DNA of 45,782 bases. It comes from Roseburia_D sp964388945 (GTDB taxonomy: Bacteria > Bacillota > Clostridia > Lachnospirales > Lachnospiraceae). The notes under the pieces are model-generated. The model saw nothing but the letters and a program-made list of their open reading frames with translations. It ran no database searches and was not told where the DNA came from. Location of the stretch: contig CAYMCM010000010.1 in assembly GCA_964388945.1 (NCBI GenBank), forward strand, positions 1 through 45,782, given 5' to 3'. Within the stretch, counting starts at the first letter, position 1, and each line of letters opens with the position of its first letter. The position numbers and the translations under genes were made by a program. This document shows positions 1-7,782 of the stretch, one piece after another.

Positions 1-53
1 CGCACGGTGGTGTGAGAGGTCGGGGATTTAATCAAAATCCCCTCCTACTCGAT
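1..53 (+). mobile_element. Group II intron, 3' end (domain V tail and domain VI)
   Basis: The first bases carry the 3' arm of a domain V (CGCACGG) and the linker GTGTGAGAGG. A domain VI hairpin follows, pairing GGGGATTT (22-29) with AAATCCCC (35-42), and the end is CCTACTCGAT. A47 is placed as the bulged branch-point adenosine seven bases from the 3' splice site. This combination is characteristic of bacterial group II introns. The rest of the intron, including any reverse transcriptase/maturase gene, lies outside the window. The exact last base (about 53) is inferred from the usual AY ending. Confidence 0.8.
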
Positions 54-137
54 TTTGATGACTGCGGATCAGAGCGAGATTTGCAAAGTGAATTTTGTTT
101 CCGTTGTGACAACGAGGAGATGAAAAACATTCATTAA
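54..137 (+). other. Possible 3' exon of the gene interrupted by the group II intron
   Basis: Immediately after the inferred intron end there are 27 open codons ending at TAA (135-137). The peptide contains DDCGSERD and CFRCDNEE, so it has three cysteines, two of them in a CxxC pair. I do not recognise the family. The open frame starts exactly at the splice junction, which fits a coding exon whose upstream part lies before the intron. A stretch of 27 codons can also be open by chance, so the assignment is tentative. Confidence 0.35.
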
Positions 138-223
138 ATAAAAATAAATGAATGAAAGATGTATAATTTGGTTGATTTTATGAATGAATTGCAGTATGAT
201 GAGATCAGAACGAAGGTGATGAG

Positions 224-967
224 ATGACGGATCGTGAAAAAGAGTTAGAACAGGAAGTTCTGCGGCTGAATCGGAAGCTTAGAGATATGAGATCCTATTA
301 TGACAGGCGGATCATGGAATTGGAGCAGCAGATTTCCGCAGGTGCGGACAAAGAGACAGAAAGGCGAAAAAGAGGCAGACCGGCACTGGATCAGACAGTA
401 CGGACGCGGGTGCTTGCGCTGCGTCATCAGGGAGACAGTATGGCGGTTATTGGAAGTAAGACGGGTGTATCAGCAGGTGCAGTGCAAAAGATCATAAAGG
501 AAGCACGGGAGCGCTCTTTTCGGTATTATGTATATATGAACCGTGAACAGCCGTGTACAGTAATCCTGGTAAATCATCTCGAAAGAAAAGTCATGATCCG
601 AAATCTGACGGAGGATCTTTTGAGCCGCGCCTTTGGCAGAAAGGAAAGACCGGACTGGGAAGATTATTTAGGTTTTATGGAGGAGCGGTGTATGCCGCGC
701 AGCAGATACGGCATCAAAGAAGAGCTGCGTCAGCTTGGACTGGATGTGTATGAGCCGGAGGAGATCATTGCAAAGACAGAAGGCAGAGTCTACGGCGATG
801 CGCAGTGGATCTATATTCCCGATCGGGAAACATATCCGGAGCTGGCTTTGCTTTTTGAATGTGAAGATCCAGAAGAAGCAGAACAAAAGCTTTGCCGCAG
901 GATTTTAGCCTATCTGGATGCTGCTCATGCATACAGAGGGAAAGAGGAGAGTGGGGATGGTATTTGA
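224..967 (+). CDS. Coiled-coil/HTH protein with HipS-like (HipA N-terminal subdomain-like) C-terminal half; putative antitoxin/regulator
   Basis: A 247-residue protein. Residues 1-40 are a charged heptad-rich helix, probably a coiled coil. Residues 48-95 hold a basic KRGRPAL segment followed by a resolvase-type helix-turn-helix (SKTGVSAGAVQKIIKEA). Residues 100-200 resemble the small N-terminal subdomain of HipA-like kinases as seen in stand-alone firmicute partner proteins: a YVYMNRE start, then PRSRYGIKEELRQLG and a closing GDAQWI. In HipBST systems this subdomain is a separate protein (HipS) that neutralises the kinase; here it appears fused to the DNA-binding part. The ribosome site AAGGTG lies just before the ATG. 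The next gene starts 11 bases before this stop, so the two are translationally coupled. The domain assignment is by eye; a plain DNA-binding regulator is the alternative. Confidence 0.6.
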   Translation: MTDREKELEQEVLRLNRKLRDMRSYYDRRIMELEQQISAGADKETERRKRGRPALDQTVRTRVLALRHQGDSMAVIGSKTGVSAGAVQKIIKEARERSFRYYVYMNREQPCTVILVNHLERKVMIRNLTEDLLSRAFGRKERPDWEDYLGFMEERCMPRSRYGIKEELRQLGLDVYEPEEIIAKTEGRVYGDAQWIYIPDRETYPELALLFECEDPEEAEQKLCRRILAYLDAAHAYRGKEESGDGI

Positions 968-1775
968 TGTAAACCGATCCGTGCAGATGCCGGAACATAC
1001 TTCTTCAAAAGGAAATCAGAATAAATGGTACAAAGATGGCTGGTGGTACAAAGAGGATGGGCTTGGATATGAATCGCTCAGTGAGATCGTTGTGAGTGCA
1101 TTGCTTAAAAAGACCAGCATAGAACCGTTTGTTTCTTATGAATATGCGGAAATAGTACATGGAGATCAAAAATTATGCGGCTGCCGTTCCAGAGATTTTA
1201 TGGAAGAGAGTGATGACAGGGTGATACCAGTCGAACGCCTATTTCTGGCGTATGAAGGGGAAGGGGCGTCTCAGGCACTGCTTGCGTTTCGTGATATCAA
1301 AGAGCGCATCCGCTATGTGGTGGATGTAGTAGAGCGAGTAACAGGGATTTCTGATTTTGGCGGATATTTAAAGAAAATGCTCACGATCGATGCGGTATTT
1401 TTCAACGAAGACCGTCATTTTAATAATATTGCGGTGATCCAGAAGAAGGATGGAAGCTTTCGTGAATGTCCGTTTTTTGATCATGGAGCGGCATTGTTTT
1501 CAGATATCAGAGGGGATTATCCGCTTGCGATGTCTGTGATGGATTGCCGTGCGAAAATAAAGGCAAAACCGTTTAGCACGGATTTTGATGAGCAGTTGGA
1601 TTTGTGTGAACTGCTTTATCCGGAAGGGGAGATCTGCATGGATTTTACGGCAAAGGATGTGAAAAAACTTTTGGATAACTGGCATGGCGTTTATCCAAGT
1701 GCGGTTTTGGAACGAGTACAGGAGACACTGACGGATCAGATCCGAAAATATCAGTATCTGTTTTGCGGATCATGA
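957..1775 (+). CDS. HipA/HipT-like serine/threonine kinase (CtkA-type), putative toxin
   Basis: I prefer the ATG at 957 (272 residues) because GAGGAG at 944-949 is 7 bases upstream; an in-frame ATG at 918 has no such site. Motifs of the HipA kinase family are visible: SSKGNQNK (residues 16-23) matches the SxxGxQxK loop that carries the autophosphorylated serine, NEDRHFNN (150-157) matches the catalytic DRHxxN loop, and FFDHGA (173-178) matches the metal-binding DxG. Full-length HipA is about 440 residues. The missing N-terminal subdomain appears to be carried by the upstream gene, as in HipBST, where HipT phosphorylates a tRNA synthetase. The target here is unknown. The 11-base overlap with the upstream gene indicates fixed stoichiometry. 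Confidence 0.7.
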   Translation: MVFDVNRSVQMPEHTSSKGNQNKWYKDGWWYKEDGLGYESLSEIVVSALLKKTSIEPFVSYEYAEIVHGDQKLCGCRSRDFMEESDDRVIPVERLFLAYEGEGASQALLAFRDIKERIRYVVDVVERVTGISDFGGYLKKMLTIDAVFFNEDRHFNNIAVIQKKDGSFRECPFFDHGAALFSDIRGDYPLAMSVMDCRAKIKAKPFSTDFDEQLDLCELLYPEGEICMDFTAKDVKKLLDNWHGVYPSAVLERVQETLTDQIRKYQYLFCGS

Positions 1776-1953
1776 GCAAAAAGAGTATAAATCTGACAGG
1801 GTGGTAATATTATAAGTAAAAAGAAATAGTGATTCGCTATTAATTAGAAAAACTAATAGGACATATAATAATATATAATTGGAAATCTTTAGGGTTTCAA
1901 GTTACAATGAGACTATGACAAATGAAATAGCAAAGTAAACAGGAGGAAAGAAA

Positions 1954-2979
1954 ATGGATTACAAAAACGCAGGTGTTGATATCGAAGCTGGTTATAAATC
2001 TGTAGAGTTAATGAAAAAATATGTGCAGGGTACCATGCGCCCGGAGGTTCTTACTAACCTCGGCGGTTTTTCCGGTGCATTTTCCATGGAAGCATTCAAA
2101 GGCATGGAGAAACCTACCTTAGTTTCCGGTACAGACGGCGTGGGAACCAAATTAAAATTGGCTTTCATCATGGATAAGCATGATACGATCGGTATCGACT
2201 GTGTAGCCATGTGTGTCAATGATATTGCGTGCGCAGGCGGTGAACCATTATTTTTCTTAGATTATATTGCATGTGGAAAGAATATCCCGGAAAAGATAGC
2301 TGACATCGTAAGCGGTGTCGCAGAAGGCTGCAAGCAGTCTTCCGCAGCACTCATCGGAGGTGAGACTGCAGAACATCCGGGACTTATGCCGGAAGACGAA
2401 TATGATCTTGCAGGATTTGCAGTCGGTGTAGTAGATGAAAAAGACATCATCACCGGAAAAGAATTAAAGGCAGGGGATGTTCTGATCGGTATGGCATCTT
2501 CCGGTGTACACTCCAATGGATTTTCTTTAGTACGCAAGATTTTTAAGATGGATGCGGAGACATTGAATGAGTATCATGATGAACTTGGCACAACACTTGG
2601 TAATGCACTGCTCGCACCGACCAGAATCTATGTGAAGGCACTGCGTTCCATCAAAGAAGCAGGCGTTCGTGTGAAAGCATGCAGCCATATCACAGGCGGC
2701 GGATTCTATGAGAATGTTCCGAGAATGCTTCCGGAAGGCAAGTGTGCAGTCATTGAGAAAGCAAGCTATCCGATTCCACCGATCTTTGCGATGATGGCAA
2801 GAGAAGGAAATGTGGATGAAAAGATGATGTACAATACCTACAATATGGGACTTGGTATGGTACTTGCAGTAGATCCGGCAGATGTTGACAAGACAATGGA
2901 TGCGATTCGTGCGGCAGGAGAGACACCGTATGTTGTAGGAAAGATTGAAGACGGAGAAAAGGGAGTAACCTTATGTTAA
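1954..2979 (+). CDS. purM: Phosphoribosylformylglycinamidine cyclo-ligase (AIR synthetase)
   Basis: A 341-residue protein of usual PurM length. It makes aminoimidazole ribotide from FGAM with ATP in de novo purine synthesis, in the cytosol. The N-terminal ATP/metal segment GTDGVGTKLKLA, the IDCVAMCVNDI core, GGETAEHPG and the SSGVHSNGFSL and HITGGGFYEN motifs are all present, so it looks intact. The ribosome site AGGAGGAAAG is close to the ATG. The gene opens the purM-purN-purD cluster. I see neither a guanine riboswitch nor a convincing PurR box in the 178-base upstream gap; that gap is AT-rich with several TATAAT-like hexamers but no clear -35. Confidence 0.97.
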   Translation: MDYKNAGVDIEAGYKSVELMKKYVQGTMRPEVLTNLGGFSGAFSMEAFKGMEKPTLVSGTDGVGTKLKLAFIMDKHDTIGIDCVAMCVNDIACAGGEPLFFLDYIACGKNIPEKIADIVSGVAEGCKQSSAALIGGETAEHPGLMPEDEYDLAGFAVGVVDEKDIITGKELKAGDVLIGMASSGVHSNGFSLVRKIFKMDAETLNEYHDELGTTLGNALLAPTRIYVKALRSIKEAGVRVKACSHITGGGFYENVPRMLPEGKCAVIEKASYPIPPIFAMMAREGNVDEKMMYNTYNMGLGMVLAVDPADVDKTMDAIRAAGETPYVVGKIEDGEKGVTLC

Positions 2980-3596
2980 AAGTTGCGGTACTGGTATCCG
3001 GAGGCGGAACCAATCTTCAGGCAATTTTAGATGCGGCAGACAACGGAACCATCACAAATGCAGAGGTCTCCGTTGTCATCAGCAATAATCGGGATGCCTA
3101 TGCTTTAGAACGTGCGCGAAAGCATGGTATCGAAGCGGTCTGCGTGTCACCGAAAGACTATCCGGATCGTGCGGCATTCAATCAGGCTTTCTTAGAAAAG
3201 CTGGATTCCTATGCAGTGGATCTTGTGGTGCTCGCAGGATTTTTAGTGGTCATTCCGGAAATGATGATCAAAAAATACGAAAACCGTATCATTAATATTC
3301 ATCCGTCATTGATCCCTTCTTTCTGCGGAAAGGGTTACTACGGATTGAAAGTACATGAAGGTGCACTTGAACGCGGAGTAAAGGTGACCGGAGCGACGGT
3401 ACATTTTGTGGATGAAGGAACGGATACCGGTCCGATCATCTTACAGAAAGCGGTAGCAGTTGAGGAGGGGGATACCCCGGAGATCTTGCAGCGCCGTGTC
3501 ATGGAGCAGGCGGAGTGGCAGATCCTGCCGGAAGCCGTGAACCTGATCGCAAACGGCAGAGTTATGGTACAAAACGGAAAAGTACATATAGAGTAA
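2973..3596 (+). CDS. purN: Phosphoribosylglycinamide formyltransferase 1
   Basis: A 207-residue PurN, which transfers a formyl group from 10-formyl-THF to GAR. The phosphate-binding loop GGGTNLQ (10-16) is present, as are the catalytic residues by alignment to the E. coli enzyme: N108 and H110 in INIHPSLIPS and D147 in VDEGTDTGP. The ATG lies inside the end of purM, overlapping its last 7 bases, so the two genes are translationally coupled. The supply of 10-formyl-THF links it functionally to the thyA-dfrA folate genes further along. Confidence 0.97.
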   Translation: MLKVAVLVSGGGTNLQAILDAADNGTITNAEVSVVISNNRDAYALERARKHGIEAVCVSPKDYPDRAAFNQAFLEKLDSYAVDLVVLAGFLVVIPEMMIKKYENRIINIHPSLIPSFCGKGYYGLKVHEGALERGVKVTGATVHFVDEGTDTGPIILQKAVAVEEGDTPEILQRRVMEQAEWQILPEAVNLIANGRVMVQNGKVHIE

Positions 3597-3632
3597 AACT
3601 GACAGATACAGAAAATAAAAGGAGAATCAGAT

Positions 3633-4910
3633 ATGAAAGTTTTGGTAGTCGGCAGCGGAGGCAGAGAGCATGCTATTGTGACCAGCGTGGCAAAGAGTCC
3701 GCGTGTGGAAAAAATATACTGCGCACCGGGAAATGCGGGAATTGCAGCACTTGCTGAGTGTGTTCCAATCGGCGCGATGGAATTTGACAGACTGGTCGCA
3801 TTTGCGAAGGAAAAAGAAATAGACTTTACGATCATCGGCATGGACGATCCGTTAGTCGGCGGGATCGTGGATGTATTTGAGGCAGAAGGAATGCGCGTGT
3901 TCGGGCCGAAGAAGAACGCTGCAATCTTAGAGGGGTCCAAGGCGTTTTCCAAAGATCTGATGAAAAAATACAACATTCCGACTGCAGCATATGAGAATTT
4001 TACTGATCCGAAGGCAGCACTTGCATATCTGGAACAGGCAAAATTTCCGATCGTATTAAAGGCAGATGGTCTTGCGCTTGGTAAGGGCGTTCTGATCTGT
4101 GAAAATCTGGAACAGGCAAAAGCCGGTGTAAAGGAGATCATGGAGGATAAGAAATTCGGTGCGTCCGGAAATACGATGGTTATTGAAGAGTTCATGACAG
4201 GACGTGAAGTTTCCGTACTTTCTTTCGTGGATGGAAAAACGATCAAGATCATGTCATCTGCACAGGATCACAAACGTGCCAAAGACGGGGATCAGGGATT
4301 AAATACCGGTGGAATGGGTAATTTCTCTCCGAGTCCGTTTTATACAAAAGAAGTGGACGATTTCTGTAAAAAATATATTTATCAGGCAACGGTCGATGCA
4401 ATGGCAGAAGAAGGCAGACCGTTTACAGGAGTTATTTTCTTCGGACTGATGCTTACCGAAGACGGTCCGAAAGTGTTAGAGTATAACGCACGTTTTGGAG
4501 ATCCGGAGGCACAGGTTGTATTGCCGCGTATGAAAAATGACATCATTGATGTGATGGAAGCCTGCGTGGATGGAAAACTTGATACGATCGATCTGCAGTT
4601 TGAGGATAACGCAGCAGTTTGTGTGGTACTTGCATCAGACGGATATCCGGTATCCTACGAAAAAGGATTTGAGATTAAGGGACTTTCTAACTTTGATGAA
4701 AAAGACGGCTATTATTGTTTCCATGCCGGAACAAAATTTGATGATAACGGCAAGATCGTTACCAACGGCGGACGTGTGCTCGGCGTAACTGCAAAAGGTG
4801 CTACGTTAAAAGAGGCGAGAACGAATGCGTATGCTGCCACAGAGTGGGTGGATTTTGCGAATAAGTATATGCGGCACGACATCGGAAAAGCAATCGATGA
4901 AGTGAAATAA
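3633..4910 (+). CDS. purD: Phosphoribosylamine-glycine ligase (GAR synthetase)
   Basis: A 425-residue ATP-grasp enzyme that joins phosphoribosylamine and glycine, just upstream of PurN in the pathway. It opens with the PurD signature VVGSGGREHAI, then has the ATP-grasp segment (VLKADGLALGKGV, VIEEFMTGREVSVL) and the conserved EYNARFGDPEAQ near residue 290. A ribosome site AAAGGAGAA precedes the ATG, and the gap to purN is 36 bases with no terminator, so it is the third gene of the operon. A terminator lies 23 bases after the stop. Confidence 0.97.
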   Translation: MKVLVVGSGGREHAIVTSVAKSPRVEKIYCAPGNAGIAALAECVPIGAMEFDRLVAFAKEKEIDFTIIGMDDPLVGGIVDVFEAEGMRVFGPKKNAAILEGSKAFSKDLMKKYNIPTAAYENFTDPKAALAYLEQAKFPIVLKADGLALGKGVLICENLEQAKAGVKEIMEDKKFGASGNTMVIEEFMTGREVSVLSFVDGKTIKIMSSAQDHKRAKDGDQGLNTGGMGNFSPSPFYTKEVDDFCKKYIYQATVDAMAEEGRPFTGVIFFGLMLTEDGPKVLEYNARFGDPEAQVVLPRMKNDIIDVMEACVDGKLDTIDLQFEDNAAVCVVLASDGYPVSYEKGFEIKGLSNFDEKDGYYCFHAGTKFDDNGKIVTNGGRVLGVTAKGATLKEARTNAYAATEWVDFANKYMRHDIGKAIDEVK

Positions 4911-4933
4911 TTGTGGAATATGATTGAGAAAAG

Positions 4934-4973
4934 CAGCGGAGATCCAAGCAGGTTTCCGCTGTTTTAAATTTTT
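4934..4973 (+). terminator. Intrinsic terminator after purD
   Basis: CAGCGGA (4934-4940) pairs with TCCGCTG (4955-4961) and is followed by TTTTAAATTTTT. This closes the purMND operon. Confidence 0.75.
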
Positions 4974-5037
4974 AAGTATTTTATGAAACCTTTTGCAAAG
5001 CCGTGTAGTATTATAGGTGATTGCAATCAAGGGAATG

Positions 5038-5065
5038 TTGTTATGAAAAATTATTATGCTATAAA
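5038..5065 (+). promoter_or_regulatory. Predicted sigma-A promoter for the clostripain-like gene
   Basis: TTGTTA (5038-5043), a 16-base spacer ending in TGC (extended -10), then TATAAA (5060-5065). It would give a leader of about 110 bases that contains the hairpin at 5111-5136. Confidence 0.5.
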
Positions 5066-5110
5066 AAATATAACTGTGCATACGCATGCTTATGCCTTCT
5101 TATGCAGATA

Positions 5111-5136
5111 GTCCGGCGGATACGTCATCGCCGGAC
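5111..5136 (+). other. Perfect 8-bp hairpin in the leader of the clostripain-like gene
   Basis: GTCCGGCG (5111-5118) pairs perfectly with CGCCGGAC (5129-5136) around a 10-base loop. No T-run follows, so it is not an intrinsic terminator. It sits 47 bases before the start codon. It could stabilise the mRNA or bind a regulator; the role is unknown. Confidence 0.4.
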
Positions 5137-5183
5137 CAGCTTAAAAGTATAGGAAGAGAAAAACAGTAAGGGAGAATAATGAG

Positions 5184-7187
5184 ATGAAGAATAGAAGAAT
5201 AGCGGCACTGCTTTTGTGTTTGGGAGTAGTTGTTTCGGGTTGTGGAAGAATAGATCAAAGAGCATCCGTGCAGAAAACGGAACAGGGATATGAAGAAGCG
5301 GCAGAGCAAAAAGAAAGAAAAGAAAAGCTGAATGTCACTGCTATTTCCGGGGGAGCTGCAAAAGAGGTACTTATGATATATATGGTAGGCTCCAATCTGG
5401 AGTCGGAATCCGGACTTGCGAGTGCAGATATTGAAGAGATGCAGAGATGCGGCTTTGATGAGGAAAATTTAAAAGTCCTGATCTGTACAGGTGGAACCGA
5501 TTACTGGTGGAATCCGGATATTCCGGATGATGAATGCGCGATATTTGAGTTGACGGGAGATGGACTAAATCAGGTGGCATCACTCGGAGAACGGACGATG
5601 GCAGATCCGGATACGCTGACCGGTTTTGCAGATTTTGTATACCAGTCCTATGAGGCAGAAGATTACAGCATGGTGCTCTGGAATCACGGAGGCGGAGCGA
5701 TCCTCGGTTATGGAGCCGATGAAAATTATGATTATGATGCATTGTCCATGCAGGAACTGGATAGAGCATTTGCCAATACTGATATGGCGGCAGATGGACA
5801 GAAATTTGAATGGATCGGATTTGATGCCTGCCTGATGGGAATGATTGAGGTGGCAGATGTACTTTCGGATTACTCGGATTATATGATCGCTTCCGAAGAA
5901 ATGGAAGCGGGAGACGGATGGGATTACTCTTTCTTGCGCCAGATAACGGATTACGGATATTATGACGGAAGAGATGCGGCGGGCTGTGTGCTGGATGCGT
6001 ACAGCAGCTATTATGAGGATAATTACCGTTTTTCACCGGACTATACACTTTCCTGTATGGATCTTTCAAAGACAGATGCTGTCATTGAAAAACTGGATAC
6101 CTTTGTGCAGGCAGCAGAGGACGAACTGAAAAACGGCGGTTATTCTAAAATTGCGAAGATCAGGGATCAGGCAAAGACGTTTGGAAAGGTCAGCGAAAAT
6201 ACCTTTTATGATACGGTAGACTTGTACGATCTGTCCGAGCGGATGCAGAAACTGTATCCAAGTGAGTCGGCGCAGCTTAAGGCAGCGATCGATGACTGTG
6301 TGGTAGAACAGGTATCCAATGTTCCGATGACACATGGAATGGCGATCTATTTCCCGTATGAGAACAAGACATATGTAAATGAATGGCTGGATGTTTACGG
6401 CGAGATCGGGTTCAGTGATAATTATATCGGTTTTGTAAGAAATTTTACTGAGACACTTTCCGGAGAACCGATCACGGACTGGAATGTTGCGGATACGACA
6501 CCGGAAGAAGATACCACGGCACCGGGAGAGTATTTTGTACAGCTTACCGAAGATCAGGTCAATAACCTCGGTCATGCGGATTACCAGCTTTGGATGGAAG
6601 ATGAGGGATACGAAGGAACCTATATTCTCTGGATGCTGTCTAGTGATGTCTCTTTGTCCGAGGATGATAAGCTCTATACAAACTTTGACGGAAAACGCTT
6701 TTTCTTAACAGATGCGGCAGGCGGTTCGATTGCCTGCTGTGCACTTGAGATTGAGAGCGGAGAGGACTATAAAAAGTATGAGATCCCGCTCATGCTCTGG
6801 AGAAATGGAGCAGATCTGCCGGAAAGCGTCTATGCGCATGTCCGTGTGGATGCAGAGCATCCGGAAGGTGAACTGATCGGATTTTACAATGATATTGATA
6901 CAGATTCAACACTGTTTCCACAGAAAAATCAGGTCATGTTAAACGCAGGGGATGAAGTATGTGCGTACCTGTTCGCCAGAGAGATACAGTTTCAAGAAGA
7001 CGGAAGTGTAACACCGTTTTCAGAGTGGGAGTCTAATTCCGGAACCGGAGAATGGCTCACATTATCTGATGATTACGGAATCTCCATGCAGGAGCCGGAT
7101 GAAGTGACAGATTACTGTTGTCTGTTCCGCATTACGGATACGCAGGGTAATTGTTATTACACGAACCCGATCTATATTGAGAAATAA
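5184..7187 (+). CDS. Clostripain-family (peptidase C11) lipoprotein
   Basis: A 667-residue protein. The N-terminus is a lipoprotein signal peptide with the lipobox VVSGC, so C20 would be lipidated and the protein anchored outside the membrane. The C11 core begins at about residue 60 (EVLMIYMVGSNLES). The catalytic dyad is visible: H168 in WNHGGG and C216 in FDACLMG. After about residue 430 there is a long beta-rich C-terminal region that I cannot assign. Family members cleave after basic residues, and several are activated by self-cleavage; the substrate here is unknown. The ATG has a GGGAG site 8 bases upstream. The gene stands alone between two terminators, directly before an ECF sigma/anti-sigma pair. 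Confidence 0.85.
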   Translation: MKNRRIAALLLCLGVVVSGCGRIDQRASVQKTEQGYEEAAEQKERKEKLNVTAISGGAAKEVLMIYMVGSNLESESGLASADIEEMQRCGFDEENLKVLICTGGTDYWWNPDIPDDECAIFELTGDGLNQVASLGERTMADPDTLTGFADFVYQSYEAEDYSMVLWNHGGGAILGYGADENYDYDALSMQELDRAFANTDMAADGQKFEWIGFDACLMGMIEVADVLSDYSDYMIASEEMEAGDGWDYSFLRQITDYGYYDGRDAAGCVLDAYSSYYEDNYRFSPDYTLSCMDLSKTDAVIEKLDTFVQAAEDELKNGGYSKIAKIRDQAKTFGKVSENTFYDTVDLYDLSERMQKLYPSESAQLKAAIDDCVVEQVSNVPMTHGMAIYFPYENKTYVNEWLDVYGEIGFSDNYIGFVRNFTETLSGEPITDWNVADTTPEEDTTAPGEYFVQLTEDQVNNLGHADYQLWMEDEGYEGTYILWMLSSDVSLSEDDKLYTNFDGKRFFLTDAAGGSIACCALEIESGEDYKKYEIPLMLWRNGADLPESVYAHVRVDAEHPEGELIGFYNDIDTDSTLFPQKNQVMLNAGDEVCAYLFAREIQFQEDGSVTPFSEWESNSGTGEWLTLSDDYGISMQEPDEVTDYCCLFRITDTQGNCYYTNPIYIEK

Positions 7188-7221
7188 AATTGCTTTTGTA
7201 TCTATGGATATGTTAAGATAA

Positions 7222-7251
7222 ATATGTCTGCCGGATGGCAGGCATATTTTT
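7222..7251 (+). terminator. Intrinsic terminator after the clostripain-like gene
   Basis: An 11-bp stem pairs 7222-7232 with 7237-7247 around the loop GGAT and is followed by a T-run. It separates the peptidase gene from the sigma factor gene. Confidence 0.85.
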
Positions 7252-7275
7252 CGTACTAGAAGGGAACGAATACAC

Positions 7276-7782
7276 ATGGAGAGAGCAGAGAGTTATGCGG
7301 TAGATGCCGAGGAAGCAGTCCGGACTTATGCGGATATGGTGTATCGGCTGGCATGCTTGAATACAAATAATAAAGAAACGGCAGAAGATGTATTTCAGAC
7401 TGTTTTTTTGAAACTCGTGTCGCATCAGGAAAGTATTATAAGTGAGGAACATTTAAAGGCGTGGCTGATACGGGTGACGATCAATCAATGTAAAAGTGTT
7501 GCGACAACAGCATGGAATCGGAAACGTGCTTCCTATGAAGATGCGATGCTTTTGGAGGAACCTGAGGAATCAGAAGATTTTTCGGATGTTTATGAGGCGG
7601 TGAGAGAACTTCCGGATAAATACCGTGACGTCATACACCTGTTCTATTATGAGCAGCTTACTGTAAAAGATATTGCCGGGATACTGGATACCAAAGAGGC
7701 TACCGTAAAAACCTGGCTGTCGAGAGGCAGAAAGCTGCTTGGTGAAAAGCTGAAGGAGGAATATGGGAATGGAAGAATATAA
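7276..7782 (+). CDS. ECF-type RNA polymerase sigma factor
   Basis: A 168-residue sigma-70 family protein of ECF size. Region 2 spans about residues 12-75 (YADMVYRLACLNTNNKETAEDVFQTVFLKL) and region 4 about 105-155 (LPDKYRDVIHLFYYEQLTVKDIAGILDTKEATVKTWLSRGR), where the helix-turn-helix reads the -35 element. The ribosome site is AGAAGGGAA. The gene overlaps the next by 14 bases, the usual layout for a sigma factor and its membrane anti-sigma factor. The regulon and inducing signal cannot be told from the sequence. Confidence 0.9.
   Translation: MERAESYAVDAEEAVRTYADMVYRLACLNTNNKETAEDVFQTVFLKLVSHQESIISEEHLKAWLIRVTINQCKSVATTAWNRKRASYEDAMLLEEPEESEDFSDVYEAVRELPDKYRDVIHLFYYEQLTVKDIAGILDTKEATVKTWLSRGRKLLGEKLKEEYGNGRI

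Noticed and set aside
918..956. Longer start for the HipT-like kinase
   Set aside because: No ribosome site before 918, whereas GAGGAG is ideally placed for 957.
1776..1953. Purine riboswitch or PurR boxes before purM
   Set aside because: No guanine-riboswitch core or paired PurR-type motif could be found; only AT-rich sequence with small weak hairpins.
3338..4252. Long 304-codon minus-strand ORF
   Set aside because: It lies antisense to purN and purD, whose family motifs are unambiguous; the composition is low-complexity Ser/Thr/Phe as expected of a shadow frame.
5000..5183. c-di-GMP riboswitch in the peptidase leader
   Set aside because: The GC-rich hairpin attracted attention but the conserved riboswitch core sequences are absent.
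5371..6069. 232-codon minus-strand ORF inside the C11 peptidase gene
   Set aside because: Antisense shadow rich in Pro, His and Ser, with no family features.
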